A stretch of DNA of 64,000 nt from Sternotherus odoratus (GCA_032164245.1 JAVMKO010000003.1:10612651-10676650), one strand, 5' to 3'. Shown: positions 1 to 21,860, counted from the first letter of the stretch. Notes: generated by a model not told the origin, from the letters alone. Numbers and translations: made by a program.

Positions 1-2862
<2,862 letters not shown>

Positions 2863-3454
2863 CAGGGGTGGGCAAATATTTTGGCCCGAGGGCCACATCG
2901 GGGTTGCAAAATTGTATGGAGGGCCAGGTAGGGAAGGCTGTGCCTCCCCAAACAGCCTGGCCCCGCCCCCTATCAGGCCCTCTCCCATTTCCCCCCCCCC
3001 CGACAGCCCCCTCAGAATCCCCAATCCATCCAACCCCCCCTGCTACTTGTCCCCTGACCGCCCCCTCCAGAGACCTCCCACCCTAACTTCCCCCCCAGGA
3101 TTCTCCCACCACCCAACCTCCGTTGCTCCCTGTCTCCTGACTTCCCCAACCCCATCTGCCCCCCTACCCCCTCACAGACCCCCATGTCTCCCCTCACAGA
3201 CTCCCGGGTCTCCCACGCCCCATCCAACCCACCCTGCTCCCTGTCCCCGACTTCCTCCAGGAACCCCTGCCCCTTATCCAATCCCCCAGCCCCCTTACCA
3301 TGCTGCTCACAGCAGCGTGTCTGGCTCGGCGCCGAGCAAGACACGCTGCCCCCGGGAGTGCGCAGCCGCAGCCCCCAGAGCTCTTCTGGCGTGGGTCCGA
3401 GAAAGGGGCCTGGAGGCCAGAAATGGCCTGTGGGCCGTAATTTGCCCACCCCTG
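2863..3454. mobile_element. Non-autonomous hAT-like element (family H1), complete
   Basis: The element starts caggggtgggcaaa and ends tttgcccacccctg, which are matching inverted termini. It is flanked by 8-bp target duplications atctagtg (2855-2862) and gtctagtg (3455-3462), 7 of 8 identical. Such a length is diagnostic for hAT transposition. The interior is strongly strand-biased, C-rich with CCCCAxCC-type low complexity, and gives long but meaningless open frames on both strands. There is no transposase. Related copies lie at 7597-7814, 28607-29634 and 51476-52098. It sits inside a CDC5L intron. Confidence 0.9.
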
Positions 3455-3706
3455 GTCTAGTGTCATGTTGAAACTGACAGAAAAGAGGAGCCTCTCCTGT
3501 GCTATACTCCTACACTAAATGGCAGTTTCTCTGAATGCCTTTCCTTGCACCTTTCACAAGCTGTTTTCAGGGAAGCTGTACATCTTCCTTCTACAGACCT
3601 CAGGACACTGTATTCATAGAGCATGAATTCTGGAGTCATTGTCTTTTGCATAATGTGGATTAATAAAGTTCATATTTCATTTATTAAACTTTCTTTTAAG
3701 TTTTTA

Positions 3707-3863
3707 CAGTGGGACCCCGCAATAGCGCGGATTCACTTATAACGCGGGGTGCGCAGGGCTCCCGATGGCGGCGGTGCGCGGCACTTTGATGTTGCACGAC
3801 CCCGCAATACTGCGATCGGGTATTTTTGGGTCCTGATCGTCGCGGTATTGCGAGGTCTGACTG
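3707..3863. mobile_element. Tigger/pogo-like MITE
   Basis: The sequence cagtgggaccccgcaatag at the left and a right end reading cgaggtctgactg form imperfect inverted termini, flanked by TA on both sides (3705-3706 and 3864-3865). The TA target and the CAGT ends are typical of Tc1/mariner pogo (Tigger) elements. The 157-bp length leaves no room for a transposase. The interior is CpG-rich compared with the surrounding AT-rich intron. Confidence 0.8.
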
Positions 3864-3991
3864 TACTTACATTTTCTGTTAAGTTGACTGCATAGGCTAG
3901 CTAAAATCACCAGATCTCTGTATTTACTAATACCTTAGGAAAACAGAAATCTACCAAATGATAGAAACCTTTGTGACTTCAGAATGATTAA

Positions 3992-6312
<2,321 letters not shown>

Positions 6313-6702
6313 TAAGATCAAAATGCGGTTTAAAGGAAAGAGAGGAATAAAGGAGACATTGAGAATAGTTATTTGGCTCGCTTTTAAACAATGGCTACTG
6401 TGAGGCATAATACAACTAAGCTGGATCATGAAAGAATAAAATCATTCCTTCAGCATGCTAATTTCACCATCTTGTGGCCAATTTCTGCCTTCATATGGCT
6501 GTAATCAGTGGGTGCTGCATACACATAACTGAAAACAAAATTTGGTTTTTAGATTATTATGCTGGTACAAAGTTCTTTAATCAACTGTTATGCACAGATC
6601 AGCTTTAAATACCAAGATTATAGTGTGTGCATTGCACAAATATATTTTGGCTAACATGACAATACTTCCTAATGTTTCTGAGCATATTTATTTTCTGGCT
6701 AG

Positions 6703-7139
<437 letters not shown>

Positions 7140-7420
7140 ATGGTGCTGGGAAGCACTGTGTGGTTGGAGGTGCTGTCCTTCGGATGAAACATAGAACCGT
7201 GCTCCTGATCACCTGTCTGTTAGTGAGAGTAGGAGCTCTATAGCCACTCCTGTTGCCAAACTACATCTTGATAACAGACCCTTCTATGAAATTAAATGAC
7301 TTCAATGTTTGAATTGCATCTGATATTATTCACTTCCCATCTGCTACTGGCTGTGTAGTGTTCCTGTGCACTGTCAGATAACTGTATGTTTCTTTTTGTC
7401 ACTGCTGAGGTGGAAGCAAA
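7140..7420 (+). repeat. Ancient L2/V-SINE-like 3' segment
   Basis: The segment contains gaggtgctgtccttcggatg followed by an aaaccg-type motif. A later part reads gctactggctgtgtagtgtt and then a gctgaggtgga-like tail. This order is characteristic of old L2-related SINEs of vertebrates. It is heavily decayed, so the exact family and ends are uncertain. Confidence 0.5.
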
Positions 7421-7439
7421 TCCATGTGTTATATAAATA

Positions 7440-7596
7440 ATACATAACACTCTATATAACGCTTTACATATTCAAAGCACTGTACGGGCCACAAACTAAA
7501 GCTCACAAAACTCCTGAGAGTATTACCCATTTTGCACATGGAAAAACCTGAGACTGCAAGATGAAGTGAATTTCCCAAGCCATGCAGTGAGTCAGG
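7440..7596 (-). repeat. MIR-like SINE fragment
   Basis: A block with cacaaaactcctgagagtat, then tacccattttgcacatgg and a cctgag...gaatttcccaag segment matches the general MIR layout (fewer bases than the full SINE). The tRNA-related head is missing because the next repeat begins at 7597. Confidence 0.5.
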
Positions 7597-7814
7597 CAGG
7601 GGTGGGGGTCTCTAAAGGGAGTGGTCAGGGGACAAGGAGCAGGAGGGGATGGATGGGTAATAGTTCTGAGGGGGGCAGTCACGGGGTGGGAAGTGGGAAG
7701 GGGTCACATGGGGGGCAGGCTGTTTGGGGAGGCACAGCCTTCCCTACCCAGTCCTCCATATACAATTTTGCAGCCCTGATGTGGCCCTCAGGCTAAAAAA
7801 ATTGCCCACCCCTG
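7597..7814. mobile_element. hAT-like element (family H1), internally deleted copy
   Basis: It begins caggggtgggggtc and ends aaattgcccacccctg, matching the right terminus of the 2863-3454 element. The interior retains a G-rich segment and the tccctacccagtcctccata block shared with the copies at 29560-29634 and 52020-52098. The left end is degraded and no 8-bp target duplication can be read. Confidence 0.7.
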
Positions 7815-8119
7815 AAATAGACTCTGTATCCAGCTGTAGGCCTACAGCGTTCGATTAAACAGTAGCTTGCTGGACATGGCGAAGTAGGCAGAATTGGCTG
7901 CAACTTGAACAAACCAGCAGGCCTCAGAGCTCCATTCTCACTTGCATTGTATGCCCAAAGTGATATATCAAGATCTCTGGTTCTGGGAGTTCACTTATTA
8001 AGTAGCTACAGATGTTTCACTTCACAGCCAAGTGACTGACTGACAGGTCAGAAGTAAAGCAGTGGAGTGAGCTTCTTGAGGGCTTCTCCACTGTGAATGT
8101 GTCAGTAACCTTTAACTAA

Positions 8120-8398
8120 GGTTATATCTACACTAGCCCTTTTGTCGGTAAAACTTATGTCACTCAGGGCTGTGGAAAAAACAAAACCCCTGACCGACAT
8201 AAGTTACACCGACAGAAGCACTGGTGTGGACAGCAGTGTGTTGGTGGGAGACAATCTCCCACTGACACAGCTACCGCCACTTATTGGGGCTGGTTTAATT
8301 ATGCTGCATTCTCCTGTCAGTATAGAGCAGCTACACGGGAGACCTTACAGTGGTGCTGCTTGTAAGATCTCCAGTATTAGATAGTGTAGACATAGCCC
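8120..8398. mobile_element. PIF/Harbinger-like MITE
   Basis: The left end ggttatatctacact and the right end agtgtagacatagccc are inverted termini of a family that recurs across the window. A taa lies on the left flank and aaa on the right, consistent with a decayed 3-bp TWA duplication. The interior has a second, shorter inverted segment (gacataagttacaccgaca pairing with the start). No coding capacity. Confidence 0.7.
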
Positions 8399-10380
8399 AA
8401 AATAGATGACAAGGACAACCCCTTATTCATAAGCCTTATTCATAGGTAGATTATATACAAAACCTATCTAGATTCTTAGACTGTGCCCATCACTGTGGTA
8501 TTTTAGCACCTAGATCCCTGGTTACTTGGAAACATCTTTAAAAACTTATAAACGTGAAATATCATTCCCTGCCCATATCTGACCCATCATTCAAGAGCTA
8601 TGCTTTGTCAAACTCCAGAAATGCTAAACGGAATGTACTTCCAGTTTGTTCCTAATTAAAAATTACACTTGAAGATTTCTTAGTAGTAGAAATTAAGTAG
8701 ATGGAAAATATAGTTAGATGACGTAGTTCGCCACTCTGCCAATATGAGTGTGTTTCCTAAACTACATTATCTTAGCACTTTGTCCAGAATCATTTTAAAT
8801 GTAACAAGAATTGGGGCTGCTATCTCTTCCTTTAGAGAATATCCCACAGTTTTTAATAGAGCTCCTGGTCTGGAAATTTTCCATATATTCACTAGATATT
8901 TTCTTAACTGAGAATTTGGTTCTCATTCTGTCTGCTTAATCTCTCCGCACATGTGAATAGCATCCTCTGTACATCCAAACTGCACTTTCACATGGAGGTA
9001 TGGTGAACAATAAGACTGGTCCCTTATGAGGTGGTGATCCTCAAGATCCAGAGAGCTTATCTGATTTTTTTTTTTCACTTCTTCCTTCAGAAGGTACCAC
9101 ATTTCCTCAGTGATTGCCCTTCTCTGGAAAGGGCTACTAATAATATTCAACATAATACCTGAGCTAATAAAGCTGTGAAAGCCATGTAGCTTTCACAACC
9201 ATGTAGTTTAATTCTTCAAGGGATGAAGATTGATACTAGCACAAAAAATCACCCTTTGTGGCATTTAGCTATATTAATAACACAAGGACTACTCCTTTTC
9301 TTTCTTTCTGAGCTACAGGCTTGTGTGGTTAATTAGCTATTCCTTAGATTCACCAGCTAAAATATTTCAGAGCTACCCAACTAGCCTTCTTGATGGTGTG
9401 TTGCTATAAAGTATAATTGAAGTTCATTGATTTATCTAGTGAATCACTAAATTTGAAAACTCAGAGTTTGCTTTTTACATGTGTGTGTAATATTGTACAA
9501 AAGAAGGTGTAGTTATGACTCTGTCAATATAGCATTTGTTTTTTCCCTTATGTGTTTGTTATGTACCAGACCTGAAGCTGGAGTGATGGAGTTCTGGATT
9601 TCTTACTTTCTTGTAATGTTCTGTTTTAATATTTGCTTTGAAATAGGCCAAGATTTTAAAAAATGACTAGTGAGTTTGGTACCTCAGTTTTGGCACATCC
9701 AGCTTGATATGTCTTAAAGGGGTCTAATTGTCAGAAGGCAGGTGTTTGGCACTTTCTGAAAATCAGGCGTTTGTAAAATGTGCTAAGGTGCACAACCCAA
9801 AATTAAAGTGCCCCAGTTTACTAGTCACTCTTGAAATCCTTGGCAATAATCTTTATTTCTCAAACTTGGTTTTGTCACAAGAACAGTTGCACCACTCTCT
9901 GGGCATTAGAAGAGCTCTTGAAATCTGCTTGTCAGTTTGATCTTAATGTCTAAATATCTCTTGTTGGTGTAATTTCAGCAAACTGGGACTTGTGCCGTAG
10001 GTCTCTTTTGGAGCCATATGCTCTTCAGATGGATTGTGTTCATGCTTTTTGGTTGTGGAGGAGCATCATGAGTCCTTTCCTCTTCTCTGTTCCTTTCTCA
10101 TTGTTAAGATGCTTCATAAGCTGAATTGGAAGTGGTAGAACATTCAAGATCTTCTACAAGGCCAAGCCGTATTTTCTTTATCTGTAATCAGAGTAGTCTT
10201 TCTTGCATTGTAGCCCATATTGCATGGAGCATAGATCATCCATGCCTGCTAGAATAGATTTTCTAAGCTACCTATGCAAAAGAAAATAGAAAGTGATGAT
10301 GTTTTCCATTCCTTAGGCATTTACTGAGGCAGCTGTCCTTTCTCTCTCTCTCTGAAAATACTTACTTTTATCTCTTTCCG
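8399..10380. other. CDC5L intron, no clear features
   Basis: AT-rich intron of about 2 kb. Frames of 60-76 codons here look random. Nothing recognisable as a gene or a complete transposable element. Confidence 0.5.
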
Positions 10381-10397
10381 CCCCCCCCCCCCCCCCC
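10381..10397. repeat. Poly-C run
   Basis: Seventeen consecutive C bases follow a CT-rich stretch (tctctctctctct at about 10340-10352). The run lies about 300 bp upstream of the next CDC5L exon. Confidence 0.95.
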
Positions 10398-10626
10398 GTT
10401 GCATCAGTGCTAGACACCTCCACCTGTCTCTGCTTTTATTAGGTACAGCAGATTGTTGGGATTGGTCAAATTGCATGAAATGAGGAATAGCTGCAGCATA
10501 AGTAGCCCCATTACCTAGGTTTCATTTATATTTTAACACATTTGTGTTGAATTTCATATTTAGCTTAACCTAAAATGGGCTTTTTGTAGGGAGAGAGAAA
10601 TTACCCCTGAAAATTGCAAGGACTGA

Positions 10627-12521
<1,895 letters not shown>

Positions 12522-12799
12522 GGCCTGGTCTACACTAAAACATTAGGTCAACCCAGCTGTATCGCTCAGGGGTGCAAAAAATCCACACTTCTGAGCAATG
12601 TAGTTAAGCCCACCTAACCCCCAGTATAGACAGCACTAGGTCAACCAAAGAATATTTCAACCCAGCTACTGTCTCTCAGGTGGATTACCTATGATGGGTG
12701 GAAGAATCCTTGCCATTGGCATAGGTAATGTCCACTCTGAAGTGCTACAGCAGTGCTTCTGAGTTGTGCTACAGTAGTATTTCAAGTGTAGATAATCCC
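12522..12799. mobile_element. PIF/Harbinger-like MITE with TTA duplication
   Basis: The left end ggcctggtctacact and right end agtgtagataatccc are inverted termini. They are flanked by tta at 12519-12521 and 12800-12802, the 3-bp TWA target duplication expected for PIF/Harbinger. The interior contains blocks shared with the 23431-23890 element (for example aaaaaatccac and ctactgtctctcaggtgga). Non-coding. Confidence 0.85.
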
Positions 12800-13379
12800 T
12801 TAGTTCCCTTCTAGGGAACTTTGTCCCATTAATACATGAATGTTGGTTATGTTCAGTGTCTTCCAGCAGAGTGCACTATTGTGCTGCGTAATTTATGCTG
12901 GGTTGCAATGACAGTAAACTCTACTGTAAAGAATTTTTTTTATTGAAGGTATATCTTAGGTCAGCACCCAGCCTTTGTGGCGACAAGGGCTGTGTTGGCA
13001 TCTTGTCTGGAGCCCGAGGACTGTATCTGATTTATGTATAAATACACATAATCCTTAGAATTAAAATTAAGTATTACACACACAAAACTACAACTTTTAA
13101 AGTCAAGCACTGAAAAGTTAGGAAGTACTAAAATTAAGGATGCCTGTTTAACTTAGTTTGGCCCCCCGTGCCGATGAAGGAATTACAATACAGTCTTTAA
13201 TGACATGATTACTTATTTCTTTTTCTGCATGCTCATCAGTGCACAGGATGGATGGTGCTCACTTAATGACCAGCCATTCAATATTTTTTCTCCTTATTGT
13301 TCAATGTGAGGTCCCAGGCTTTATTTACGACACACTATTCAAACCCTGCTTTGAAGACGGATTTAGTATTTTCATCATA

Positions 13380-13800
13380 AGCTTATCTGTGTGCTATACA
13401 AATATTTATTAATTTCTGTTCACAACGCCCCTGTGAAATGTGCGGCTATCATTATCCCCATTTTACAAATGGGGGACTGAAGTATAGAGATTAAGGTCAA
13501 AAGTATCTGCTAATTTTCTGGTCCAGTTTGAAATGACTAGGCCCTGATTTTGATTTTTGAGTACTTAGAATTCTGTAGCTCTTCAGATGTTCAAAGCATA
13601 GCTCTTATTGCTTCAGTTCCAGGTGTGAGTGTTCAGCACTTGGACATCAGACCTCAGGGTCTCAAGTCATGCACCCAGAAAAAGAGGCGAACACAACTAA
13701 TGACCACTTGTGAAAAGTATGATTTAAGTGACTAACCAACTGTCACACAGGAACTCTGTGGCAGAGGCAGGTTGAATTAAGGCACAGGAAACCTTAGTTC
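13380..13800 (-). repeat. MIR-like SINE, split or with insertion
   Basis: The first part reads ctatcattatccccatttta and then caaatgggggactgaagta, the conserved MIR core. A later part near 13730-13790 (tgtcacacaggaactctgtg then gcagaggcagg) corresponds to the distal MIR segment. About 240 bp between them is unrelated and may be an insertion. The orientation places the tRNA-like head on the right, on the minus strand. Confidence 0.5.
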
Positions 13801-14084
13801 TGGCATTTCCTAATTTTTGAGTGCTTGACTTTGCAATAGTTTAACATCGTTTTGTGTGTGTAATATCCTAGTCTTTTAAAAAAAAACAACACCTCAAACC
13901 CTCAAATTCCATCATGTGGCATTATATTGATTGACCTCTTGATGTGTCCAGGATTGGAACCTTTAAATCCACCTCACTGATCTCCATCACGTGTTCCTAG
14001 TAACTCTTAGTAGTAGGTGGTTATCCTTTATGTGAACCAGTATAGTTTCATAGGTTATTGGTGAGACTCAGGAATCTTGGGTTC

Positions 14085-14405
14085 CATTCCAGGCTCTGGA
14101 GGTTGATAGCTGCTTTCAGCTACCTGAAAGGGGGTTCCAAAGAGGATGGATCTAGACTGTTCTCAGTGGTAGCAGATGACAGAACAAAGAGTAATGGTCT
14201 CAAGTTGCAGAGGGGGAGGTTTAGGTTGGATATTAGGGAAAAACTTTTTCACTAGGAGTGTGGTGATGGGTTACCTAGGGAGGTGGTGGAATCTCTTTCC
14301 TTGGAGATTTTTAAGATCAGGCTTGACAAAGCCCTGGCTGGGATGATTTAGTTGGGAATTAGTCCTGCTTTAGGCAAGGGGTTGGACTAGAAGACCTCTT
14401 TGAAG
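14085..14405 (+). mobile_element. CR1 LINE 3' fragment
   Basis: The sequence matches the 3' end of CR1 ORF2 and its UTR. It includes gctgctttcagctacctgaa, a gatggatctagactgttctc segment, a ggtttaggttggatattagg block and a terminal tttggactagaagacctctt-like motif. The same modules occur inverted at 49560-49830. The element is 5'-truncated, as is usual for CR1. Confidence 0.85.
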
Positions 14406-14596
14406 AAAGTCAGTTCATAATGCTGGCTTGTAGCACATAAATATTTTATTTTCATTGTGGTGTTGATGTCATCATTTCAATTAATTGCTAAATTATAAAT
14501 GTTATTCAAAGTGGGGGGAGGAAGAGGAAACTCTTGTTACATTGTATCCACAAAGCACTGTAAGTTATACTTTCCACACAGTCAGATTTGCAAATA

Positions 14597-14772
14597 CAGT
14601 GGATTCCAGTTAATTGGGACACATCGGGACTGGAACAATTTGGCCCAATTAAGCGGCTTCCCCAATTAACCAAAATAAATAAAAAGGGACACTTTGTTTC
14701 CGTTCTTTGCGATGTGTCCTAATTAAGCGGCTACCCCAATTAACCGGAGGCTTGATTAACTGGAATCCACTA
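14597..14772. mobile_element. Tigger/pogo-like MITE
   Basis: Termini cagtggattccagttaatt (left) and gattaactggaatccac (right) are inverted. A ta precedes the left end. The interior has direct repeats of aattaagcggct at about 14648 and 14730. It is only 176 bp and non-coding. The right end abuts a Penelope-derived fold-back, which obscures the right TA. Confidence 0.85.
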
Positions 14773-14895
14773 AAGAAAGCGAGGAATACTTGTAGCACCT
14801 TAGAGACTAATCAGTTTCTGGTTAGTCTCTAAGGTGCTACAAGTATTCCTCGCTTTCTTTACGGATACAGACTAACACGGCTGCTATTCTTGAAC
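14772..14895. repeat. Perfect 39-bp inverted repeat from Penelope-like element end
   Basis: Positions 14772-14810 and 14822-14860 are exact reverse complements, separated by an 11-base loop (tcagtttctgg). The arms contain the ccttagagactaa / ttagtctctaagg module, followed by gatacagactaacacggctg. This module recurs at 21000-21060, 22191-22340, 23500-23560, 36060-36110, 59160-59240 and 61850-61900, and belongs to the Penelope-like element described at 20970-21860. It starts exactly where the Tigger-like MITE ends. Confidence 0.85.
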
Positions 14896-15084
14896 GGTAT
14901 ATCTTTTGCTGACTAAGCACAATGCACTGAGGCTACATTAGCTAATGCTAATGTGTGAAAAGGGAAAAGGGGATTTTTATGCTGCCATCTTAATTTTTTA
15001 GAGACACAGCAAAAGTCGGGCTAACTTTAACCCTCCCTAATAACACGAGACTTGTAAAGGCAGGACTGGTGTAAGCGTATGAGA

Positions 15085-15335
15085 AAATACTAGTGATGCT
15101 CTTTTTCCCTTGCCTTGAGATAACAATGGAATGCTACTGTAGCAGAAAGTCTTGAGATAAGTAAGATATCAGGAAGGAAAATGTATGAACAGGACACAGC
15201 TGTGGACGTTAATTTATGTAACGGGGGGGTATAAATATTGGTCTTAAATCGCTTGTATGTTGGAGATTTGCTGAGGCTCCTCCCCTTGCAATTGCTTGAA
15301 TAAACTGTCTCTGACTTATTGCATCCAAACGAAGA
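15085..15335 (+). mobile_element. Possible LTR fragment (TATA and AATAAA)
   Basis: A tataaata at 15230-15237 is followed 69 bases later by aataaa at 15299-15304, with ggctcctccccttgcaattg between. Such spacing and order resemble the U3-R boundary of a long terminal repeat. I cannot find a second copy or a primer binding site, so this is an inference. Confidence 0.35.
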
Positions 15336-17297
15336 GTGAGGACTTGTTTTCATCCACGGTTGGTTGCTACTTTGAACTTGGTAGGAATGAGCAAGATGGT
15401 AACTTTCCAGACCAGGCGGCCATTTTTGGTCCTCTACACAGCCAAGTTTGACAAATTCATTTTCACTGGAAAACCTTTGTTACGTGCTATGCTCTGTGCT
15501 AGTGGATGCTTCAGTTACTTTTATTTTATTGGACATACACAAAATATTATCTCTTGTTTGTCTTCTCTAAAGCTTAAAACTTCAGGTGGGTTTTCAGATC
15601 TGGTATCATTCTGTTGGTTAGAGTAGAAAGGGGAAAAGGTCACTTTTTAAATAGGAATGACCCTTCATTGTCCAGGTACAAATAGGGAAAAATTACAAGA
15701 TCTTTCAGTCTCATCTGGTTTATCGGGTGCCTGAAATATGGTGATTCCCAAGGGAGGAAAGGCTGAGAAATAACTAGTAGTGTGGTAACAGCCATAAACG
15801 CTTGTACTCAAATTTCTGTTGTAGGTATTACTGCAACAAGTGTAGAGTTGCCTGGGTGTGCAGAGTGTCTGCATACCTGTGGAGAATGAACTCTACTGAG
15901 GTATAGTTGGGGACAGAAAATCACACCTCTCACAGACCACAGGTTCATTAAAGGCCTGAGCCTCCAGATAGCTCATCTACATACCTAGCTACCTATCAGG
16001 CAAACTAAGGAAGAACTGGCACATTTTCCATGTTATCCGACGATGGTTATACATTGACAATAATATTTAACATGATAACTGCTAAAGACATATGCCAATC
16101 ATGGGCATCCCAAATAGTTAGACTAATTCCACCTTTACCTATAATATAAACACATTTTCAGGAAAAGGGAACCATAGCTGAATGGGCAAACACCTTGTAC
16201 TAATAAATATGAATTTCTGAAGATTATCGTATGTGGTTTGGAAGGTCAGTAATTTGGCCACTCCTGCCACATAAGCTGAAAAGCTGTTGGGACAAGTAAC
16301 TTCCAAGCACTAGTTATGAATCTACGGTATGTTAAGAAAATATGTTTCACTTCCTGTTCATTTGGCAGGCCAGTGATGTGTATTCTGTTCTGGCAGAGGG
16401 GTGAAATTTCTCTTTCTGGTCAGAGTAGTGCTGTTCTCTAGAAAAGCATTGACTGTGAACTTGAATGCCACTGCATGGGACCCCCAGACACCTTTTGTTT
16501 GGCTAATCCAGTATTTAGCTAATTAGATCACCATTTTCAGAAGAAGTTATGAGCTTTTGTGTTGGTAACAGCCTGGGGACCATATTGTTAAGTGTGCAAC
16601 ATGATATAAATCTTGTATGGGCTTTATTAAAAAAAAAAATCCTACCAAAATCTGTTATGAAAGTCGAAGGAGGCTCATAACAATCCCCTCCTCCAGCAAC
16701 ACATTTCATTCATAGACTGCTGTTGAGTTATTAGTTGTGATCTTGGCCAAACTGTTCAGGAGACAGTCTGCCACAAGTGTCAATAAACAGTAGTGGCATG
16801 TAATCTATATAATAAAGTGAAAAATAGTGGTTCACCCCTAGGCCTCCTGATTGTTGGATTAAATAGGAACATAAAATGTTAGCTGGTCTTTTTTCATTTG
16901 AGTTATGCACATCTGGTCTGTTTTCAGTTCTGGGATATAATTATATGCAGTAATACCTCACTTCAGGGGATTTTTATTGAGTAACTTTTCTATGAAAAAT
17001 CAAGACGCCTGAGTAAATCAGGTTTAAATCTCACTTTGCATAATTTTTAAGAGACGTCAAATTCAATGCCCTTATTGAATACGGTACATAGGTAGTACCA
17101 TGCATCCAAGCTACATTAAGAAATGTTCCTCTTTAGTATAATAGTGAAGTGCTATGCCTATAGTGTGTTGAACCATATGGAGTGGTGGTATTGATTAGCT
17201 GCTAAAGTTAACGTAATTAGTTAACTTTTGAAGATGGTAGCTTTTACTGTCTGACCAGGAAGGCTATTTAAAACTATTATTGTTTTATTACAGTAGA
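15336..17297. other. CDC5L intron, no gene
   Basis: Intron sequence without coding exons. A short block at 16211-16266 (ttctgaagattatcgtatg ... ttggccactcctg) is shared with 47195-47251 and looks like the right end of a hAT-like repeat. Confidence 0.5.
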
Positions 17298-17305
17298 CCC
17301 TAGAG

Positions 17306-17490
17306 CAATGGTGGACAACCTGCAGCCTGTCAGGGTAATCCGTTGGCGGGCTGTGAGGCAGTTTGTTTACATTGACCAACCGCAGATATGCCACCCGCAG
17401 CTCCCAGTGTCAAAGGGAGCTGTGGGAAATGGTGGCCAGTCTATGCTGCTTCCCACAACTCCCATTGGTCAGTTTTCATATATCAGACTG
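17306..17490. mobile_element. hAT-like element, 5' part only
   Basis: It begins caatggtggacaacctgcag and continues with a ggtaatccgttggcgggctg block and a cattgaccaaccgcag block, then the cagctcccagtg module. This is the left part of a common turtle hAT-like repeat. The 8 bases to the left are ccctagag, containing a central CTAG as in the complete hAT copies. The right end is missing. Confidence 0.65.
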
Positions 17491-17824
17491 ACACTTTCCA
17501 TACTTGGCCTTTGCTCAAAACTGATTTATTGGCAGAAAAAAATGGCAGTCATTTGTAAATACAAGGAACATGGTAGAAAAAACACCTTATTTTTAAAAAT
17601 AAATTCTTGTGACCTTTTGTTTGGTCTACAGCCAAAATAACTGACTGCTGATACTGGCATGGAAAGAGCTTCCAGTGCCAGAGGACCCTGGGATGCTGGG
17701 GTTCTTAGTCCACATGGGTCCATTTGAAATATTGGTGTAATTTAACTCATGTTCTGGTGTCATGTGGTATTGGGGGTATAAGCTGCTTCATACTGGTAGA
17801 GCTTTGTGGTAACACCCTGATTCT

Positions 17825-18006
17825 CCAGACTTATCAAGCAAGTTGTCTCCATCACTGGCAATTATTAAATTAAGATTGAATGTTTTTCTAAAAGATCTGC
17901 TCTAGGAGTTATTTCGGGGGAGTTCTATGACCTGTGATATACAGGAGGTTAGACTAGATGATCACAGTGGTCCCTTCTGGCCTTGGAATCTATTAATCTA
18001 GGAATC
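17825..18006 (+). mobile_element. CR1 LINE 3' fragment
   Basis: The block includes ctccatcactggcaattatt, a gattgaatgtttttctaaaa segment, then ttagactagatgatcacagt and ggtcccttctggccttgga. This is the classic 3' end of a CR1 subfamily. A sister copy is at 40715-40890. Confidence 0.85.
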
Positions 18007-20969
<2,963 letters not shown>

Positions 20970-21860
20970 AGGTTTCAGAGTAGCAGCCGTGTTAGTCTGT
21001 ATCCATAAAAAGAACAGGAGTACTTGTGGCACCTTGGAGACTAACAAATTTATTTCAGCATAAGCTTTTGTAGGCTACAGCCCACTTCATCGGATGAATA
21101 GAATGGAACACACAGAAGTAAGATGTGTATATATACACACAGAAAACATGAAAAGGTGGAAGTTGCCATACCAGTTCTAAGAGGCTATTTAGTTTAGATG
21201 AGCTATTATCAGCAGGAGAAAATAACCTTTTATAGTGATAATCAAGAAGGCCTATATTAGACAGTTGACGACAAGGTGTGAGGCTACTTAACTTGGGAAA
21301 ATAGATTCAATTTGTGTAATGACCCAGTCATTCCCAGTCTCTGTTTAACCCTAAGTTTATGGTATCCAATTTGAAAATTAATTCCTAAGACAGCCCCCCA
21401 ACCTGAAGCAAATACTCACCAGCAACCACACACCACACAACAAAAACACTAACCCAGGAACTTATCCTTTCAACAAAGCCCGATGCCAACTCTGTCCACA
21501 TATTTATTCAACTGACACCATCATAGGACCTAATCACATCAGCCATGCCATCAGGGGCTCATTCACCTGCACATCTACCTATGTGATATATGCCATCATG
21601 TGCCAGCAATGCCCCACTGTCTGCCATGTACAGTCTCTACGCAAAAGAATAAATAGACACAAATCTGACATCAGGAATCATAACATTCAAAAACCAGTAG
21701 GAGAACACTTCGACCTCCCTGGTCACTCAATAACAGACTTGAAGGTGACAATTTTAAAACAGAAAAACTTCAAAAACAGATTCCAGTGAGAAGCTGCTGA
21801 ACTGGAATTAATTTGCAAATTGGATCCCATCAATTCCATACATCACTCTTCTGTTCAGTT
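20970..21860 (+). mobile_element. Penelope-like retroelement remnant
   Basis: The left part (20970-21380) holds the gtagcagccgtgttagtctg module, the cataagcttttgtaggctac block and a long non-coding tail. The right part (21385-21860) is a decayed open frame for the C-terminal linker and GIY-YIG endonuclease of a Penelope-like element. The two parts together are typical of Penelope elements, in which reverse transcriptase and a GIY-YIG nuclease are joined and terminal copies are often inverted. No reverse transcriptase is present here, so the copy is defective. Confidence 0.8.
21385..21855 (+). pseudogene. GIY-YIG endonuclease domain of Penelope-like element (decayed)
   Basis: Read in the frame of 21583-21789, the peptide runs PNLKQILTSNHTPHNKNTNP, then a Cys-bearing linker (KARCQLCPH), then IIGPNHISHAIRGSFTCTST. 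The nuclease follows with TYVIYAIMCQQCPTV, RKRINRHKSDIRN and GEHFDLPGHSITDLKVTIL. In Penelope-like elements a YIG motif followed by a Gly-Glu-Thr-like strand is expected after CPxC. Here that position reads CHVQSLR, so the second catalytic motif is lost. A stop codon comes soon after. The product would join cleavage of target DNA in an intact element, but this copy is inactive. Confidence 0.75.

Noticed and set aside
2912..3460. 182-codon proline-rich frame
   Set aside because: It lies entirely within a complete non-autonomous hAT-like element in a CDC5L intron, and has low complexity on both strands.
14597..14895. A single composite element of MITE plus inverted repeat
   Set aside because: The MITE has its own complete termini, and the fold-back module occurs elsewhere without it.
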